Source: Bacteroidales bacterium
GTDB lineage: Bacteria; Bacteroidota; Bacteroidia; Bacteroidales; Muribaculaceae
Length of the DNA: 64,000 nt
Direction of reading: 5' to 3'
NCBI GenBank assembly: GCA_015061005.1
Contig: SUXJ01000006.1
Location: 1-64,000 of the forward strand
Below are positions 18,016 to 26,014 of this stretch, piece after piece. A model generated the notes under the pieces. It saw only the letters and a list, made by a program, of their open reading frames with translations, made no database searches and was not told where the DNA came from. The position numbers and the translations under genes were made by a program. Position 1 is the stretch's first letter; every line of letters begins with the position of its first letter.

Positions 18016-18639
18016 ATGAAAGCTCTATTAATCAACGGAAGCCCTCACCAGCAGGGCAATACTGCCATTGCGCTTAATGCAGTGGCAAGTCAACTTAATG
18101 CAAACGGAATCGAAACGGAAACAATATGGATCGGCACCAAGGCCGTGCAAGGGTGTATCGGCTGCTACAAGTGCATGGAATTGGGACGTTGCGGATTTCA
18201 GGACGACTTATACAACGCCGTTATCTCGGCGTTGGAGAACTCCGATGCACTCATTGTTGGCACTCCGACCTACTATGCCGGGCCTAACGGATCGCTCTGT
18301 GCGCTGCTCGACCGTCTGTTTTATTCATCCGGCAGTTTGCTTCGCGGAAAACCCGCTGCTGCCGTTGCAGTGTGCCGTCGAGGCGGTGCTTTGACCGCCT
18401 TCGAACGCCTCAACAAATATTTCGAAATGATGAGCATGCCAATGGCTAACTCTCAGTATTGGAACATTGTTTACGGTCGCAAAGCAGGCGACGCGGCTTC
18501 TGATGCCGAAGGATTGCAGACCATGCGAACCCTTGCCAACAACTTAACTTGGTTGCTCCAAAGCCTTGACCGCAAGCAACGCCCGGAGCAAGAGCCGTGG
18601 ATAATGACCAACTACATTCGCCGCGACCTCAAAGAGTAA
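18016..18639 (+). CDS. flavodoxin family / NADPH-dependent FMN reductase
   Basis: The protein has 207 residues. The N-terminal MKALLINGSPHQQGNTA is the FMN phosphate-binding loop of the flavodoxin-like reductases. A Cys cluster follows in GCIGCYKC (Cys47, 50, 53) with another Cys at 59, as in iron-sulfur flavoproteins and related reductases. GTPTYYAG near residue 80 is a second family motif. It probably acts as a cytoplasmic NAD(P)H or flavin redox protein, with substrate unknown. The start was set at 18016 because the family begins exactly at this motif. The 3' end stops 2 nt before the end of the convergent CDP-alcohol transferase gene. Confidence 0.85.
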   Translation: MKALLINGSPHQQGNTAIALNAVASQLNANGIETETIWIGTKAVQGCIGCYKCMELGRCGFQDDLYNAVISALENSDALIVGTPTYYAGPNGSLCALLDRLFYSSGSLLRGKPAAAVAVCRRGGALTAFERLNKYFEMMSMPMANSQYWNIVYGRKAGDAASDAEGLQTMRTLANNLTWLLQSLDRKQRPEQEPWIMTNYIRRDLKE

Positions 18640-18641
18640 CG

Positions 18642-19502
18642 TCAAGCTTTCAGCAATCTCCGGCAAATTCGCTCATGGCGACCGACCATGTAAACCAGCA
18701 ATATGTTGCCGAGAGTAATTTCAGCCACAAAGTAAAGCCACGGATTTCCGCAAAGCAAGGTGACTGCCAACGTGATTGACCGCCAATTAAAGGTCAGCGC
18801 GTTGGCATATTTCATCAATGGAAGGCTTTCTCGTCTGAACTCTTCCGGCAGTGTTCCGCGCCTCTGCAAAGCCACGACATTCGGAATTATACGCTCCTGA
18901 CACAGTGTATAAAACAAATACAGTCGCATCATCACGCGGCTCATCCCCTTGCTTTCCGCCAGTTTCTCACGCAATGAAGCGGAGTTGTCAAGCTCACTTT
19001 TGCCGTTAACGCACTGAAGATGCATTTGGCGATAATAGTCGGCAAGTGCCGCTTGAATTATATGACACACCCCTGCCACGATCGCCATACTCCAAATTGC
19101 CCACGCATTGCCCGCAAACAATGCTGTTGTGTTAACCGTACGCAGACAGACACTCACATAAATGCTGACGAACCACATATCGCCGGCCAAACCGTCAAGG
19201 ATTCTGCCCAATCGCGAATATTGCTTGGTCATACGCGCCAATTGCCCGTCGGCAGAATCAAACGAATTAGCTAATATCAGCAAAAGCAAACCGCCGATAT
19301 TAACCCAAATATTCGTCGAATAAAAGCAAACCCCGGCCGCCACACCTATAAAAATGGACGCTATGGTAATGGCATTGGGAGTGATGCCGAGCTTTCGTGC
19401 CATGTTTGCCCACATCCACCCGAGGCGACGATAGAAGTGTATATCTATATTTTCCTCAGTGTCAAGGCTTTTCAGTGATGACAAAAATTCCTTCTCTTTC
19501 AT
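18642..19502 (-). CDS. CDP-alcohol phosphatidyltransferase family protein, unusual motif
   Basis: This 286-residue membrane protein has about six hydrophobic helices. The family motif is visible: Asp82, then DGQLAR (85-90), eight residues, Gly99, three residues, Asp103. In canonical enzymes the last Asp comes four residues later. Here that position (107) is Gly, and an Asp sits at 108. Enzymes of this family transfer a phospho-alcohol from a CDP carrier to another alcohol. It shares an operon with a nucleotidyltransferase, a pairing also seen in systems that make a CDP-polyol and then transfer it (for example the IPCT-DIPPS pair for inositol phosphates). The start overlaps the previous stop (ATGA). 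The head group is unknown. Confidence 0.8.
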   Translation of the reverse strand: MKEKEFLSSLKSLDTEENIDIHFYRRLGWMWANMARKLGITPNAITIASIFIGVAAGVCFYSTNIWVNIGGLLLLILANSFDSADGQLARMTKQYSRLGRILDGLAGDMWFVSIYVSVCLRTVNTTALFAGNAWAIWSMAIVAGVCHIIQAALADYYRQMHLQCVNGKSELDNSASLREKLAESKGMSRVMMRLYLFYTLCQERIIPNVVALQRRGTLPEEFRRESLPLMKYANALTFNWRSITLAVTLLCGNPWLYFVAEITLGNILLVYMVGRHERICRRLLKA

Positions 19503-20332
19503 CGTTTCATTAATTTGCGCGCATAAGATGAAACAAGTTTACAAATTCCCTTGGCGGCATCTTCTCTACAAGGAGCAAAACCCGGCCAATCATTAAATGA
19601 TATGATTGAAAACGAGCCGCTGATGGGATCTATCATAACATCGCCGCCATAGATTGCCACGCCAAGAGCCTTTGCGGCCTTCGTGCAGACGCTGCGCAAG
19701 GAGTCCTCGTCAATGGTTTGCAAGCCATCAGCGCGTGAAAGATAGCAATGGAAAAAATCCGTGCCGACAACTCCGTAAAATTTGGCATGCAAGCCTGAAA
19801 TATCGCGTGCCACCGTGGCGGTCCTTATGCCTCTGATAAAAAATTCGCCAAGCAAATCTTGCGCCTCTTGAGCATGACGAGCGCAAGCAACGTCCTCTTT
19901 ATGAACAGTTTGACAATCGGCTCTTTTTACCCAACAACGTTCAATCCCCAACTCTTCAAGTCTCCCTTTAATGTTTTCATTAGTGGAAACCACAAGGGTG
20001 TCGGGCTGAGGAATCCCCTCGCGTGCAAATATTTTCACCATATTGCCTCGGGCACAGTGCGAAATGCCGTAGCCTGAGTTTATCACTATCCGCCCGAGAT
20101 CTTCAAGTTCATGAAGGCGCGAAGTGGAACGCTCATCGCGTGTCATCGTCATTACAATTTGCTCGCCTCCGATGCCATGGGCAATAAATTGTTCCTCACT
20201 ATAAAGATTCACAGTGATGCCGCGGCGGCGCAACTTTGCCGCCACGCTGTTCAAAATAGCTGCGTCAGCTCCAACATTATTGGGCGAGAACATGCCGGCG
20301 CGCAATATGCCGGCCACTGATACGTTAGCCAC
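19499..20332 (-). CDS. ATP-grasp-like protein
   Basis: The protein has 277 residues from the GTG at 20332, which overlaps the upstream stop by 8 nt. A TTG at 20380 would add 16 residues but would overlap far more. The sequence has the feel of a RimK/D-Ala-ligase ATP-grasp fold: CWVKRAD (Lys136) for ATP binding, FFIRGI as the loop before the hinge, then AKFYGV, and a metal-binding region with YGGD (229-231) and FNDWPGF. No signal peptide or membrane segment is seen. ATP-grasp enzymes form C-N or related bonds using ATP. Between a nucleotidyltransferase and a CDP-alcohol transferase it might prepare or modify the head group, but this is only an inference from position. Confidence 0.65.
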   Translation of the reverse strand: MANVSVAGILRAGMFSPNNVGADAAILNSVAAKLRRRGITVNLYSEEQFIAHGIGGEQIVMTMTRDERSTSRLHELEDLGRIVINSGYGISHCARGNMVKIFAREGIPQPDTLVVSTNENIKGRLEELGIERCWVKRADCQTVHKEDVACARHAQEAQDLLGEFFIRGIRTATVARDISGLHAKFYGVVGTDFFHCYLSRADGLQTIDEDSLRSVCTKAAKALGVAIYGGDVMIDPISGSFSIISFNDWPGFAPCREDAAKGICKLVSSYARKLMKR

Positions 20333-21020
20333 AGAGAAATTTTCTTGCTTGTTCAAGATCGTGAGGTCGATCAACGTCAAACACCACTCCCATCTCGTAG
20401 CTTCGCAAGTCGAGATCGCGCAGAAGCAATGCTCGTTGAAGTTCTCGCAATCCGTTAATATTTATCGACATGGCTTTATCAATAGCATCACGTGCCTTTT
20501 CGCCCAAGCCGTATATGCCGGCTGAAACGAAATCGGTATGAGGCTCAGGGATATCGCCAAAAAAAGTAATCCTGTTTTGCTCGCCCACACCCACGTAAAG
20601 CGGCTTTTCATCATCTATAAAGCGCGTCACTGCCATCAGGCCGTCTCCTGATTCTTGCTTTGCAAACGCCTCTACATAAGCATGAAAATCTTCGGCATGA
20701 AACACAGTGTCAACCGTCAAAACAATAAATTTCTCATTACGGGGAATTGAGCTGACCACTCTGGCAAGCGAATGGGCTGCCGTTGGCGGTTGCGCCGAAA
20801 TAACATTTAAAGCATAAGGGAGCGACAATCTAGACACATGCTCGGCAATCTCCGGGCGACGAGCATTTACTATAATACTCACCGACTGGACATCAGAGCG
20901 TTGTGCTATAATATCAAGCATCCTGCCAACGAGAGTTTTACCCCCGACGGTTACAAGTGCTTTGGGGGCAACACTGCCCATACGCGAACTTTCGCCGGCT
21001 GCAAGAATTGCGTAATGCAT
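20325..21020 (-). CDS. sugar/polyol-phosphate nucleotidyltransferase
   Basis: This 231-residue NTP-transferase starts MHYAILAAGESSRMG, the nucleotide-binding loop, followed by PKALVTVGGKTLVGRMLD with the conserved Lys. The acidic metal site is probably LTVDTVF, and DVDRPHDLEQA lies near the C-terminus. Such enzymes activate a phosphorylated sugar, polyol or choline as an NDP derivative. With a CDP-alcohol transferase two genes downstream, CTP may be the nucleotide. An open frame extends 13 residues upstream, but the family begins at this Met. First gene of the leftward arm, with a TAACTTTG box at 21057-21064. Confidence 0.8.
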   Translation of the reverse strand: MHYAILAAGESSRMGSVAPKALVTVGGKTLVGRMLDIIAQRSDVQSVSIIVNARRPEIAEHVSRLSLPYALNVISAQPPTAAHSLARVVSSIPRNEKFIVLTVDTVFHAEDFHAYVEAFAKQESGDGLMAVTRFIDDEKPLYVGVGEQNRITFFGDIPEPHTDFVSAGIYGLGEKARDAIDKAMSININGLRELQRALLLRDLDLRSYEMGVVFDVDRPHDLEQARKFLCG

Positions 21021-21056
21021 TTTTATCTGGAAGAGAATATTTACTATTTTATTGGG

Positions 21057-21084
21057 CAAAGTTAAGAAAAAAATCGTAATTTTG
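21057..21084. promoter_or_regulatory. divergent promoters of the lipid locus
   Basis: On the minus strand TAACTTTG (21057-21064) faces the nucleotidyltransferase gene. On the plus strand TAATTTTG (21077-21084), with a TTG at 21052-21054, faces pdxA. The two boxes are 12 nt apart, so the arms may be regulated together. Confidence 0.6.
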
Positions 21085-21113
21085 CAGTCAATATGTAAAT
21101 TCTTGAAGTTTTC

Positions 21114-22184
21114 ATGAACTCAGAAAAAATAAAGGTGGGAATCACCCACGGCGACTATAACGGAATAGGCTACGAAATTATCCTCAAGGCCTTCGAAGAC
21201 CCGCAGATCTTCGACCTATGTACCCCCATAGTCTATGGGAGTCAGCGCATTGCGTCATTTTACCGGAAACACCTCGACCTTCCGCAAGTCCAATCCGCCC
21301 AAATTGATGAAGCGGACAATGCCAAAGATAGCGCATTGAATTTTATCAATGTTGTTGGCGATGACGACCAACCCAATCCCGGACAGTCCACAGAAGCGGC
21401 GGGAAAAGCTGCTTTTGCCGCATTGGAACGCGCAGTGGCGGACTTGAAGAACGGACAAATCGACGTCTTGGTAACTGCACCTATCAACAAAGCAAACATC
21501 CAAAGACCCGGATTTCAATTCCCGGGCCACACGGAATATCTGGAAGCCGCTCTCGCAGAGGACGGCAACCGTGCTCTGATGATTCTTGCCGGAGAAAACG
21601 GCTTGCGAGTTGCACCCGTAACGATTCATCTGCCATTGGCAAATGTAGCGGAATCATTAACCTCGGATTTGATCTGCCAACGCCTCGTTGAATTTAACGA
21701 TGCCTTGATTCGCGATTTCGGCGTACACAAACCTCGCATTGCCGTACTTGCATTGAATCCCCATGCAGGCGACAACGGATTGCTCGGCAAAGAAGAGGAA
21801 GACATCATCATTCCCGCAATTGCCGAAGCCGGAAATTCAAAAGTGTTGGCATTCGGACCATACCCTGCCGACGGATTCTTCGGTTCCGGAGCATACTCTA
21901 AGTTCGATGGCGTGCTGGCAATGTACCATGACCAAGGTCTGATTCCGTTCAAAACGATTGAAGGGAGCTCAGGCGTGAACTTCACTGCCGGACTGCCCTA
22001 CGTGCGAACTTCACCCGACCATGGAACCGCCTACGACATTGCCGGACAGGGCAAAGCCGACCCGCAATCCATGCGTCAAGCAATCTACATGGCAATAGAC
22101 GCATTGCGACGCCGCGAAGTGCATCGCGAAATTTTTTCCAACCCGTTGAAAAAACTTTATCAAGATCGCGGACGCGACAACTGA
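21114..22184 (+). CDS. pdxA: 4-hydroxythreonine-4-phosphate dehydrogenase
   Basis: This 356-residue enzyme of pyridoxal phosphate synthesis oxidises 4-phosphohydroxythreonine with NAD. Motifs seen are GITHGDYNGIGYEI, TAPINKANI, FPGHTEYL with a metal-binding His, ALNPHAGDNGLLG, and YHDQGLIPFK with the second metal His. The length is typical of Bacteroidota PdxA. It begins the rightward arm, and the PgpA-like gene starts 6 nt after its stop. A vitamin B6 enzyme leading a lipid operon is odd. It may simply be a shared transcript. Confidence 0.95.
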   Translation: MNSEKIKVGITHGDYNGIGYEIILKAFEDPQIFDLCTPIVYGSQRIASFYRKHLDLPQVQSAQIDEADNAKDSALNFINVVGDDDQPNPGQSTEAAGKAAFAALERAVADLKNGQIDVLVTAPINKANIQRPGFQFPGHTEYLEAALAEDGNRALMILAGENGLRVAPVTIHLPLANVAESLTSDLICQRLVEFNDALIRDFGVHKPRIAVLALNPHAGDNGLLGKEEEDIIIPAIAEAGNSKVLAFGPYPADGFFGSGAYSKFDGVLAMYHDQGLIPFKTIEGSSGVNFTAGLPYVRTSPDHGTAYDIAGQGKADPQSMRQAIYMAIDALRRREVHREIFSNPLKKLYQDRGRDN

Positions 22185-22189
22185 AAAAT

Positions 22190-22717
22190 ATGCACGCAGA
22201 ACCTCACAGAAAAATAGACCACAGCCGCGATAGTGAATTTCCGCTGTTGCCGCGCTTAATCGCCACTTCTCTCGGAGTTGGATATCTCCCGAAAGCTCCC
22301 GGAACTTGGGGAGCAATTCTCGGCATTATTCTTTGGCTGCCGCTTTATTTATGGACGTCTCCGATAGTATCTCTGACGGTTACCCTTGTGGCAACAATAG
22401 CATTGACCGTAGCCGGAACTTGGGCATCAAACGTCAGCGAAAAATATTGGGGCAAAGACCCTGTGATTGCTTGCGTGGACGAAACTGTGGGACAGTGGCT
22501 GTCATTAGCACCCGTAATGGCTGTTAGCATATCCCCTTGGTGGGAAATACTATTATCATTGGCTCTGTTCAGATTTTTCGACATATACAAGCCATTGGGC
22601 ATTCGCGCCATGGAAAAACTCCCCGGAGGATACGGCATGATGGCCGATGACCTCTTGGCTGGACTTTACAGCGCTCTCATCATTTTAGCGATAAATTACT
22701 TTTGGATATGGCAATAG
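22190..22717 (+). CDS. PgpA-type lipid phosphatase
   Basis: The protein has 175 residues. The PgpA signature is present: GVGYLPKAPGTWGA, DETVGQWLSL (acidic metal site), RFFDIYKPLGIRAMEKLPGGYGMMADDLLAG. There are three to four membrane segments. PgpA removes phosphate from phosphatidylglycerol phosphate. In gut Bacteroidota a PgpA-family protein has also been linked to dephosphorylating phosphatidylinositol phosphate. Lying directly beside a CDP-alcohol phosphatidyltransferase, either reading makes a two-step phospholipid synthesis. It overlaps the next gene by 10 nt. Confidence 0.88.
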   Translation: MHAEPHRKIDHSRDSEFPLLPRLIATSLGVGYLPKAPGTWGAILGIILWLPLYLWTSPIVSLTVTLVATIALTVAGTWASNVSEKYWGKDPVIACVDETVGQWLSLAPVMAVSISPWWEILLSLALFRFFDIYKPLGIRAMEKLPGGYGMMADDLLAGLYSALIILAINYFWIWQ

Positions 22718-23400
22718 AAGATATTAAAACTACCGCAAAATCCACTCGCGACTCTTTGCAAAACGGAATTTATTGTGTCATAAATCCGTTGGTTCGCTTA
22801 TTCATCAAGATGGGTGTCACCCCTAACATGGTCACAACTATCGGACTGCTCGGACAGATTGCCGGAGCGGCCTTCATGGTTTGGGCAGGTTATCTTGCTT
22901 CAAAAGGAGAAAATCCTTTCAGTGTATTCACTTGGGGTGGAATAATCATCATCCTATTCTCTGTTTTCGACATGCTCGACGGTCAAGTTGCCCGTCTGGG
23001 AAATATGATCACTCGATTCGGTGCAATGTATGATTCCGTACTCGACCGTTATTGCGAAATGTTCACCCTCGGAGGAGTGGCGTTCTATCTCATTCAGTGC
23101 GGCGACCTCCTCGGAGCCATCATCACCTTCCTTGGACTGATTGGCTCGCTGATGGTCAGCTACGTTCGGGCGCGCGCCGAAGGATTGAACATTGAGTGCA
23201 AAATGGGCTTTATGCAACGTCCCGAACGTGTCGTTGTGGCAACCGTCGGCATCATCGCAACCGGCATAACCGGATTATGCGCCCCGACTTTCAACCCCAA
23301 CATCATCTTAGTGGTGGCAATGGCCATAATCGCCGTCTTTGCCAACATCACCGCCTTTGCTCGTATAAATCACTGCCGCAAGGCAATGTTGGAAAAATGA
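22708..23400 (+). CDS. CDP-alcohol phosphatidyltransferase
   Basis: This 230-residue membrane protein has about six helices and a textbook active site: Asp88-x2-Asp91-Gly92-x2-Ala95-Arg96, eight residues, Gly105-x3-Asp109-x3-Asp113. It transfers a phosphorylated alcohol to CDP-diacylglycerol. With the adjacent PgpA-type phosphatase the product could be phosphatidylglycerol or, as reported for the inositol-lipid locus of Bacteroides thetaiotaomicron, phosphatidylinositol. The ATG at 22708 was preferred to the TTG at 22702. It overlaps the upstream stop by 10 nt and the downstream start by 4 nt. Confidence 0.88.
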   Translation: MAIEDIKTTAKSTRDSLQNGIYCVINPLVRLFIKMGVTPNMVTTIGLLGQIAGAAFMVWAGYLASKGENPFSVFTWGGIIIILFSVFDMLDGQVARLGNMITRFGAMYDSVLDRYCEMFTLGGVAFYLIQCGDLLGAIITFLGLIGSLMVSYVRARAEGLNIECKMGFMQRPERVVVATVGIIATGITGLCAPTFNPNIILVVAMAIIAVFANITAFARINHCRKAMLEK

Positions 23401-24335
23401 CCTACAAAGCTCCCCGACGCAAGGAGATTCTTATCTGCTTGATTGCTTTGGCTGCTTGGTTGGCGGTCACTGCTGCGTTCGTAGGTTTCAGACCCGAACA
23501 CCCCGTAATGGCGTTGCTTATTGCCGCCCTGTTCTTTGCATCAGGAGCAAGCCGCCGATTGGTAATGGCACTGCTCCCGTTCGCTATTTTCGGCATAAGC
23601 TATGACTGGATGAACATCGTGCCTAACTACACGGTTAATCCGGTCGATATCGCCGGACTTTATGAAGCCGAAAAATCACTTTTCGGCATATCTACCGCCG
23701 CCGGCACTTTGACCCCGAATGAATTTTTTGCGCTCCACACCAATAGCATACTCGATTTCCTCTGCGGCATATTCTACCTTTGCTGGGTACCCGTACCGAT
23801 TCTGTTCGGCATATACCTATATTACAGCCACAAGGAAAAGCCCTACCTCCACTTCGCTCTGGTATTCCTTTTCGTAAACCTCATCGGATTTGCTGGCTAC
23901 TATATTCACCCCGCAGCTCCGCCGTGGTACATCGCCGAACACGGCACCGAGTTCCTGCTTGGCACCGGAGGCTCCGTGGCCGGACTCGGCGCATTTGACC
24001 GCATGGTCGGAGCCGGCATCTTTGAAGCAATATATGCGCGCAATGCCAACGTATTTGCCGCAGTGCCCTCCCTCCATAGTGCTTATACTCTTGTTGCCTT
24101 CATCTACGCAGTGCGCTCAAAGTCGCCCATGGGTTGGAAAATCGCCCTCACCGTAATCACATTAGGCATTTGGTTCACTGCCGTATATAGTTCTCACCAT
24201 TATATCATCGACGTAGTTCTCGGAATTGCCTGTGCATTGCTCGGATTTATCGTGTTTGAATTCGGCTTGATGCGCATTCGCCCGTTTGCTCGCTTTATAA
24301 ACAACTACGCCAACTATATCACCCCGAAAAAATGA
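23397..24335 (+). CDS. PAP2-superfamily, Aur1-like inositol-phosphorylceramide synthase candidate
   Basis: This 312-residue protein has at least six transmembrane helices. The Aur1/PAP2 motifs are GYYIHPAAPPWY, AAVPSLHSAYT (conserved His) and YSSHHYIIDVVLG (His and Asp). The PAPPW segment and helix layout are closer to inositol-phosphorylceramide synthases than to simple phosphatases. Such enzymes move a phospho-inositol head group from a phospholipid to ceramide. Bacteroidales make sphingolipids, so this fits the neighbours. The start was set at the ATG overlapping the previous stop (ATGA). The open frame extends 67 codons further upstream inside the other gene and is ignored. Confidence 0.8.
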   Translation: MTYKAPRRKEILICLIALAAWLAVTAAFVGFRPEHPVMALLIAALFFASGASRRLVMALLPFAIFGISYDWMNIVPNYTVNPVDIAGLYEAEKSLFGISTAAGTLTPNEFFALHTNSILDFLCGIFYLCWVPVPILFGIYLYYSHKEKPYLHFALVFLFVNLIGFAGYYIHPAAPPWYIAEHGTEFLLGTGGSVAGLGAFDRMVGAGIFEAIYARNANVFAAVPSLHSAYTLVAFIYAVRSKSPMGWKIALTVITLGIWFTAVYSSHHYIIDVVLGIACALLGFIVFEFGLMRIRPFARFINNYANYITPKK

Positions 24336-25180
24336 CTAATCAAGAAGAAATAGTAAAGCCCGACGTCCTGACCCCGGAAGACGTAATGCAAATGGTCCCC
24401 AAACTGGCCAAGTACCCGAAGATGGTTCGACGCCTGTTTCGCTGGCTGAAAGTGGACCGCATCAACGATTATCACCGCATGGTCTATGATACCCCGGGAG
24501 CTCAGTGTGCCACTCGACTCATCAACGAAGCAATCAAAGTAAAACTCCGAGTTGATGGCGAGGACGTCCTTGACCGCTTGCCCGAAGGTGCGTTCATAAC
24601 AGTAAGCAATCACCCCTATGGTGCTCTCGACGGCATTGCCTTGATTCACCTCATTGGAAGCCGACGCCCGGAATTTAAGGTCATGGTAAATATGATTTTA
24701 AACCATATTGGCGGACTTCGTCCCAACTTCATCGCTGTAGATGCTTGGCAAAGCAACGACCCGAAGAAACGTGCCGTCAGCGTCAGCGGCATTCGTGCCT
24801 GTCTGCGACAAGTCAAAGACGGAAAAGCCCTCGGCTTCTTCCCCGCCGGTGCAATGAGCAAAGTGAATTGGAAGTGGCAACAGATTGACCGCGAATGGCA
24901 AGACTCTGTGCTGCAACTGATTTACCGTTCCAACGTACCTGTTGTACCCATATACTTTCATGGAGGCAACTCTTTCTGGTGCAATGTCATGGGCCACTTG
25001 TGCTGGCCCGTCAGGTCACTGCTCTTGCCGCGCCAAATCGTGCGCAAGTCCGGCAAGGAACTCCACGTCAGCATCGGAGAGCCCATCTCGGTGGAAGAAC
25101 AAGCAGCCCACCGCGAATCGCCAGCCTCTCTCGGCGCATTCCTCCGTTCGCGCACCTACGCTCTCCGCTCTCGCAAATAA
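24332..25180 (+). CDS. PlsC-like lysophospholipid acyltransferase
   Basis: The protein has 282 residues. The acyltransferase motif is SNHPYGALDG (His94, Asp100, spacing H-x5-D), followed by FFPAGAMS near residue 168 (the glycerol-phosphate binding block) and VPVVPIYFHGG. This H-x5-D variant is common in the haemolysin-like and aminolipid acyltransferases of Bacteroidota. It probably acylates the second position of a phospho- or aminolipid at the inner membrane. It is the last gene of the lipid arm, joined by an ATGA overlap, with a terminator 200 nt downstream. Confidence 0.85.
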   Translation: MTNQEEIVKPDVLTPEDVMQMVPKLAKYPKMVRRLFRWLKVDRINDYHRMVYDTPGAQCATRLINEAIKVKLRVDGEDVLDRLPEGAFITVSNHPYGALDGIALIHLIGSRRPEFKVMVNMILNHIGGLRPNFIAVDAWQSNDPKKRAVSVSGIRACLRQVKDGKALGFFPAGAMSKVNWKWQQIDREWQDSVLQLIYRSNVPVVPIYFHGGNSFWCNVMGHLCWPVRSLLLPRQIVRKSGKELHVSIGEPISVEEQAAHRESPASLGAFLRSRTYALRSRK

Positions 25181-25378
25181 TCTATAACACCAAACAAAGA
25201 AGTAATCGCAGTATGCAACAAACTCTATAACAAACATCGCACCAATCATCCCACTTGGAATGGTTCTGTAGAAATCCACAGAACCACAGGGACAATGAAA
25301 CACCCGGACGACGTTTTGCCCTCCGACGTAATCAAGCGATACGAATATAATTAAACCCCGCTCAATCAAATTCACAAG

Positions 25379-25402
25379 AAACTCCCTGCAGGGAGTTTTT
25401 TT
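25379..25402 (+). terminator. terminator of the lipid operon
   Basis: AACTCCC and GGGAGTT around TGCA form a short stem, followed by seven T. Confidence 0.85.
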
Positions 25403-25492
25403 ATATACAATAGCCCAATCATTGGCAAACTAAAATTCGTCCAAAAGCAGAATTTTTTCTCCCTAAAATCTCCTAATTTCAAATTTTATCAT

Positions 25493-25500
25493 TACCTTTG
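25493..25500 (+). promoter_or_regulatory. -7 box of the secreted-protein pair
   Basis: TACCTTTG fits TAnnTTTG. It lies about 43 nt before the ATG at 25544. The -33 element is unclear. Confidence 0.5.
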
Positions 25501-25543
25501 CCGCGGTTCGTCAGACCCGTCATAACACATTAACAAGGTAAGT

Positions 25544-26014
25544 ATGAGAGTTTTATTCGCAATTTTAGCCGTCACACTCGGCATAGGGTCAGCCCTTGCC
25601 GATGATTCGGTAAGAGGGTTGCACATAAAGGGTGCGACCGATGACGAAGTGAGCCCCATCGGCTCCATTCGCAGCATCACATTTAACGACAACAACGAGA
25701 TGACTATCAACTTCCGCAGCGGAAAAACTTCTACGTGGAACATTGATAACGTTAAAACCATCTATTGCCCTTTCATTACCGTTGAGGAACAATCCGCAAT
25801 AGTAGAAGTCTCCGACAAACTCGTCACATTATCCAACGGCGAACTACACGTTAACGGACATCAAGGTCTCCTGCTCTCATTATTTGACATCTACGGACGC
25901 CGAATAGCAAACTGCTTCCTCCCTGACGTCTGGACCTACAACATGACTTCTCTGCCAAAAGGCATATACGTAGCGCGCATCGGTAATAATATTTATAAAA
26001 TCTCACACCTATGA
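25544..26014 (+). CDS. small secreted protein with type IX-like C-terminus
   Basis: This 156-residue protein has a signal peptide (about 1-19). The next part (SIRSITFNDNNEMTINFRSG and KTSTWNIDNVKTI) matches the short module that in Bacteroidales precedes surface carbohydrate proteins, where a SITF box recurs. The C-terminal 70 residues (LFDIYGRRI, LPKGIYVARIGNNIYKI) look like a type IX sorting domain. It is essentially a signal peptide, a short module and a sorting domain. Its stop overlaps the start of the large carbohydrate-binding protein gene (ATGA), so the two are made together. No enzymatic function is visible. Confidence 0.75.
   Translation: MRVLFAILAVTLGIGSALADDSVRGLHIKGATDDEVSPIGSIRSITFNDNNEMTINFRSGKTSTWNIDNVKTIYCPFITVEEQSAIVEVSDKLVTLSNGELHVNGHQGLLLSLFDIYGRRIANCFLPDVWTYNMTSLPKGIYVARIGNNIYKISHL

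Larger units (their letters stand above)
25181..25543 (+). other. intergenic region with an in-frame ORF remnant
   Basis: Directly after the TAA of the acyltransferase gene the same frame stays open for about 57 codons (25181-25354). It encodes NKEVIAVCNKLYNK... to a TAA, with no ATG or GTG near its beginning. Inside it TGGTTCTGT (25261-25269) and ACAGAACCA form a 9-bp hairpin. Then come the terminator (25379-25402) and a promoter box. I recognise no family. Confidence 0.4.
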
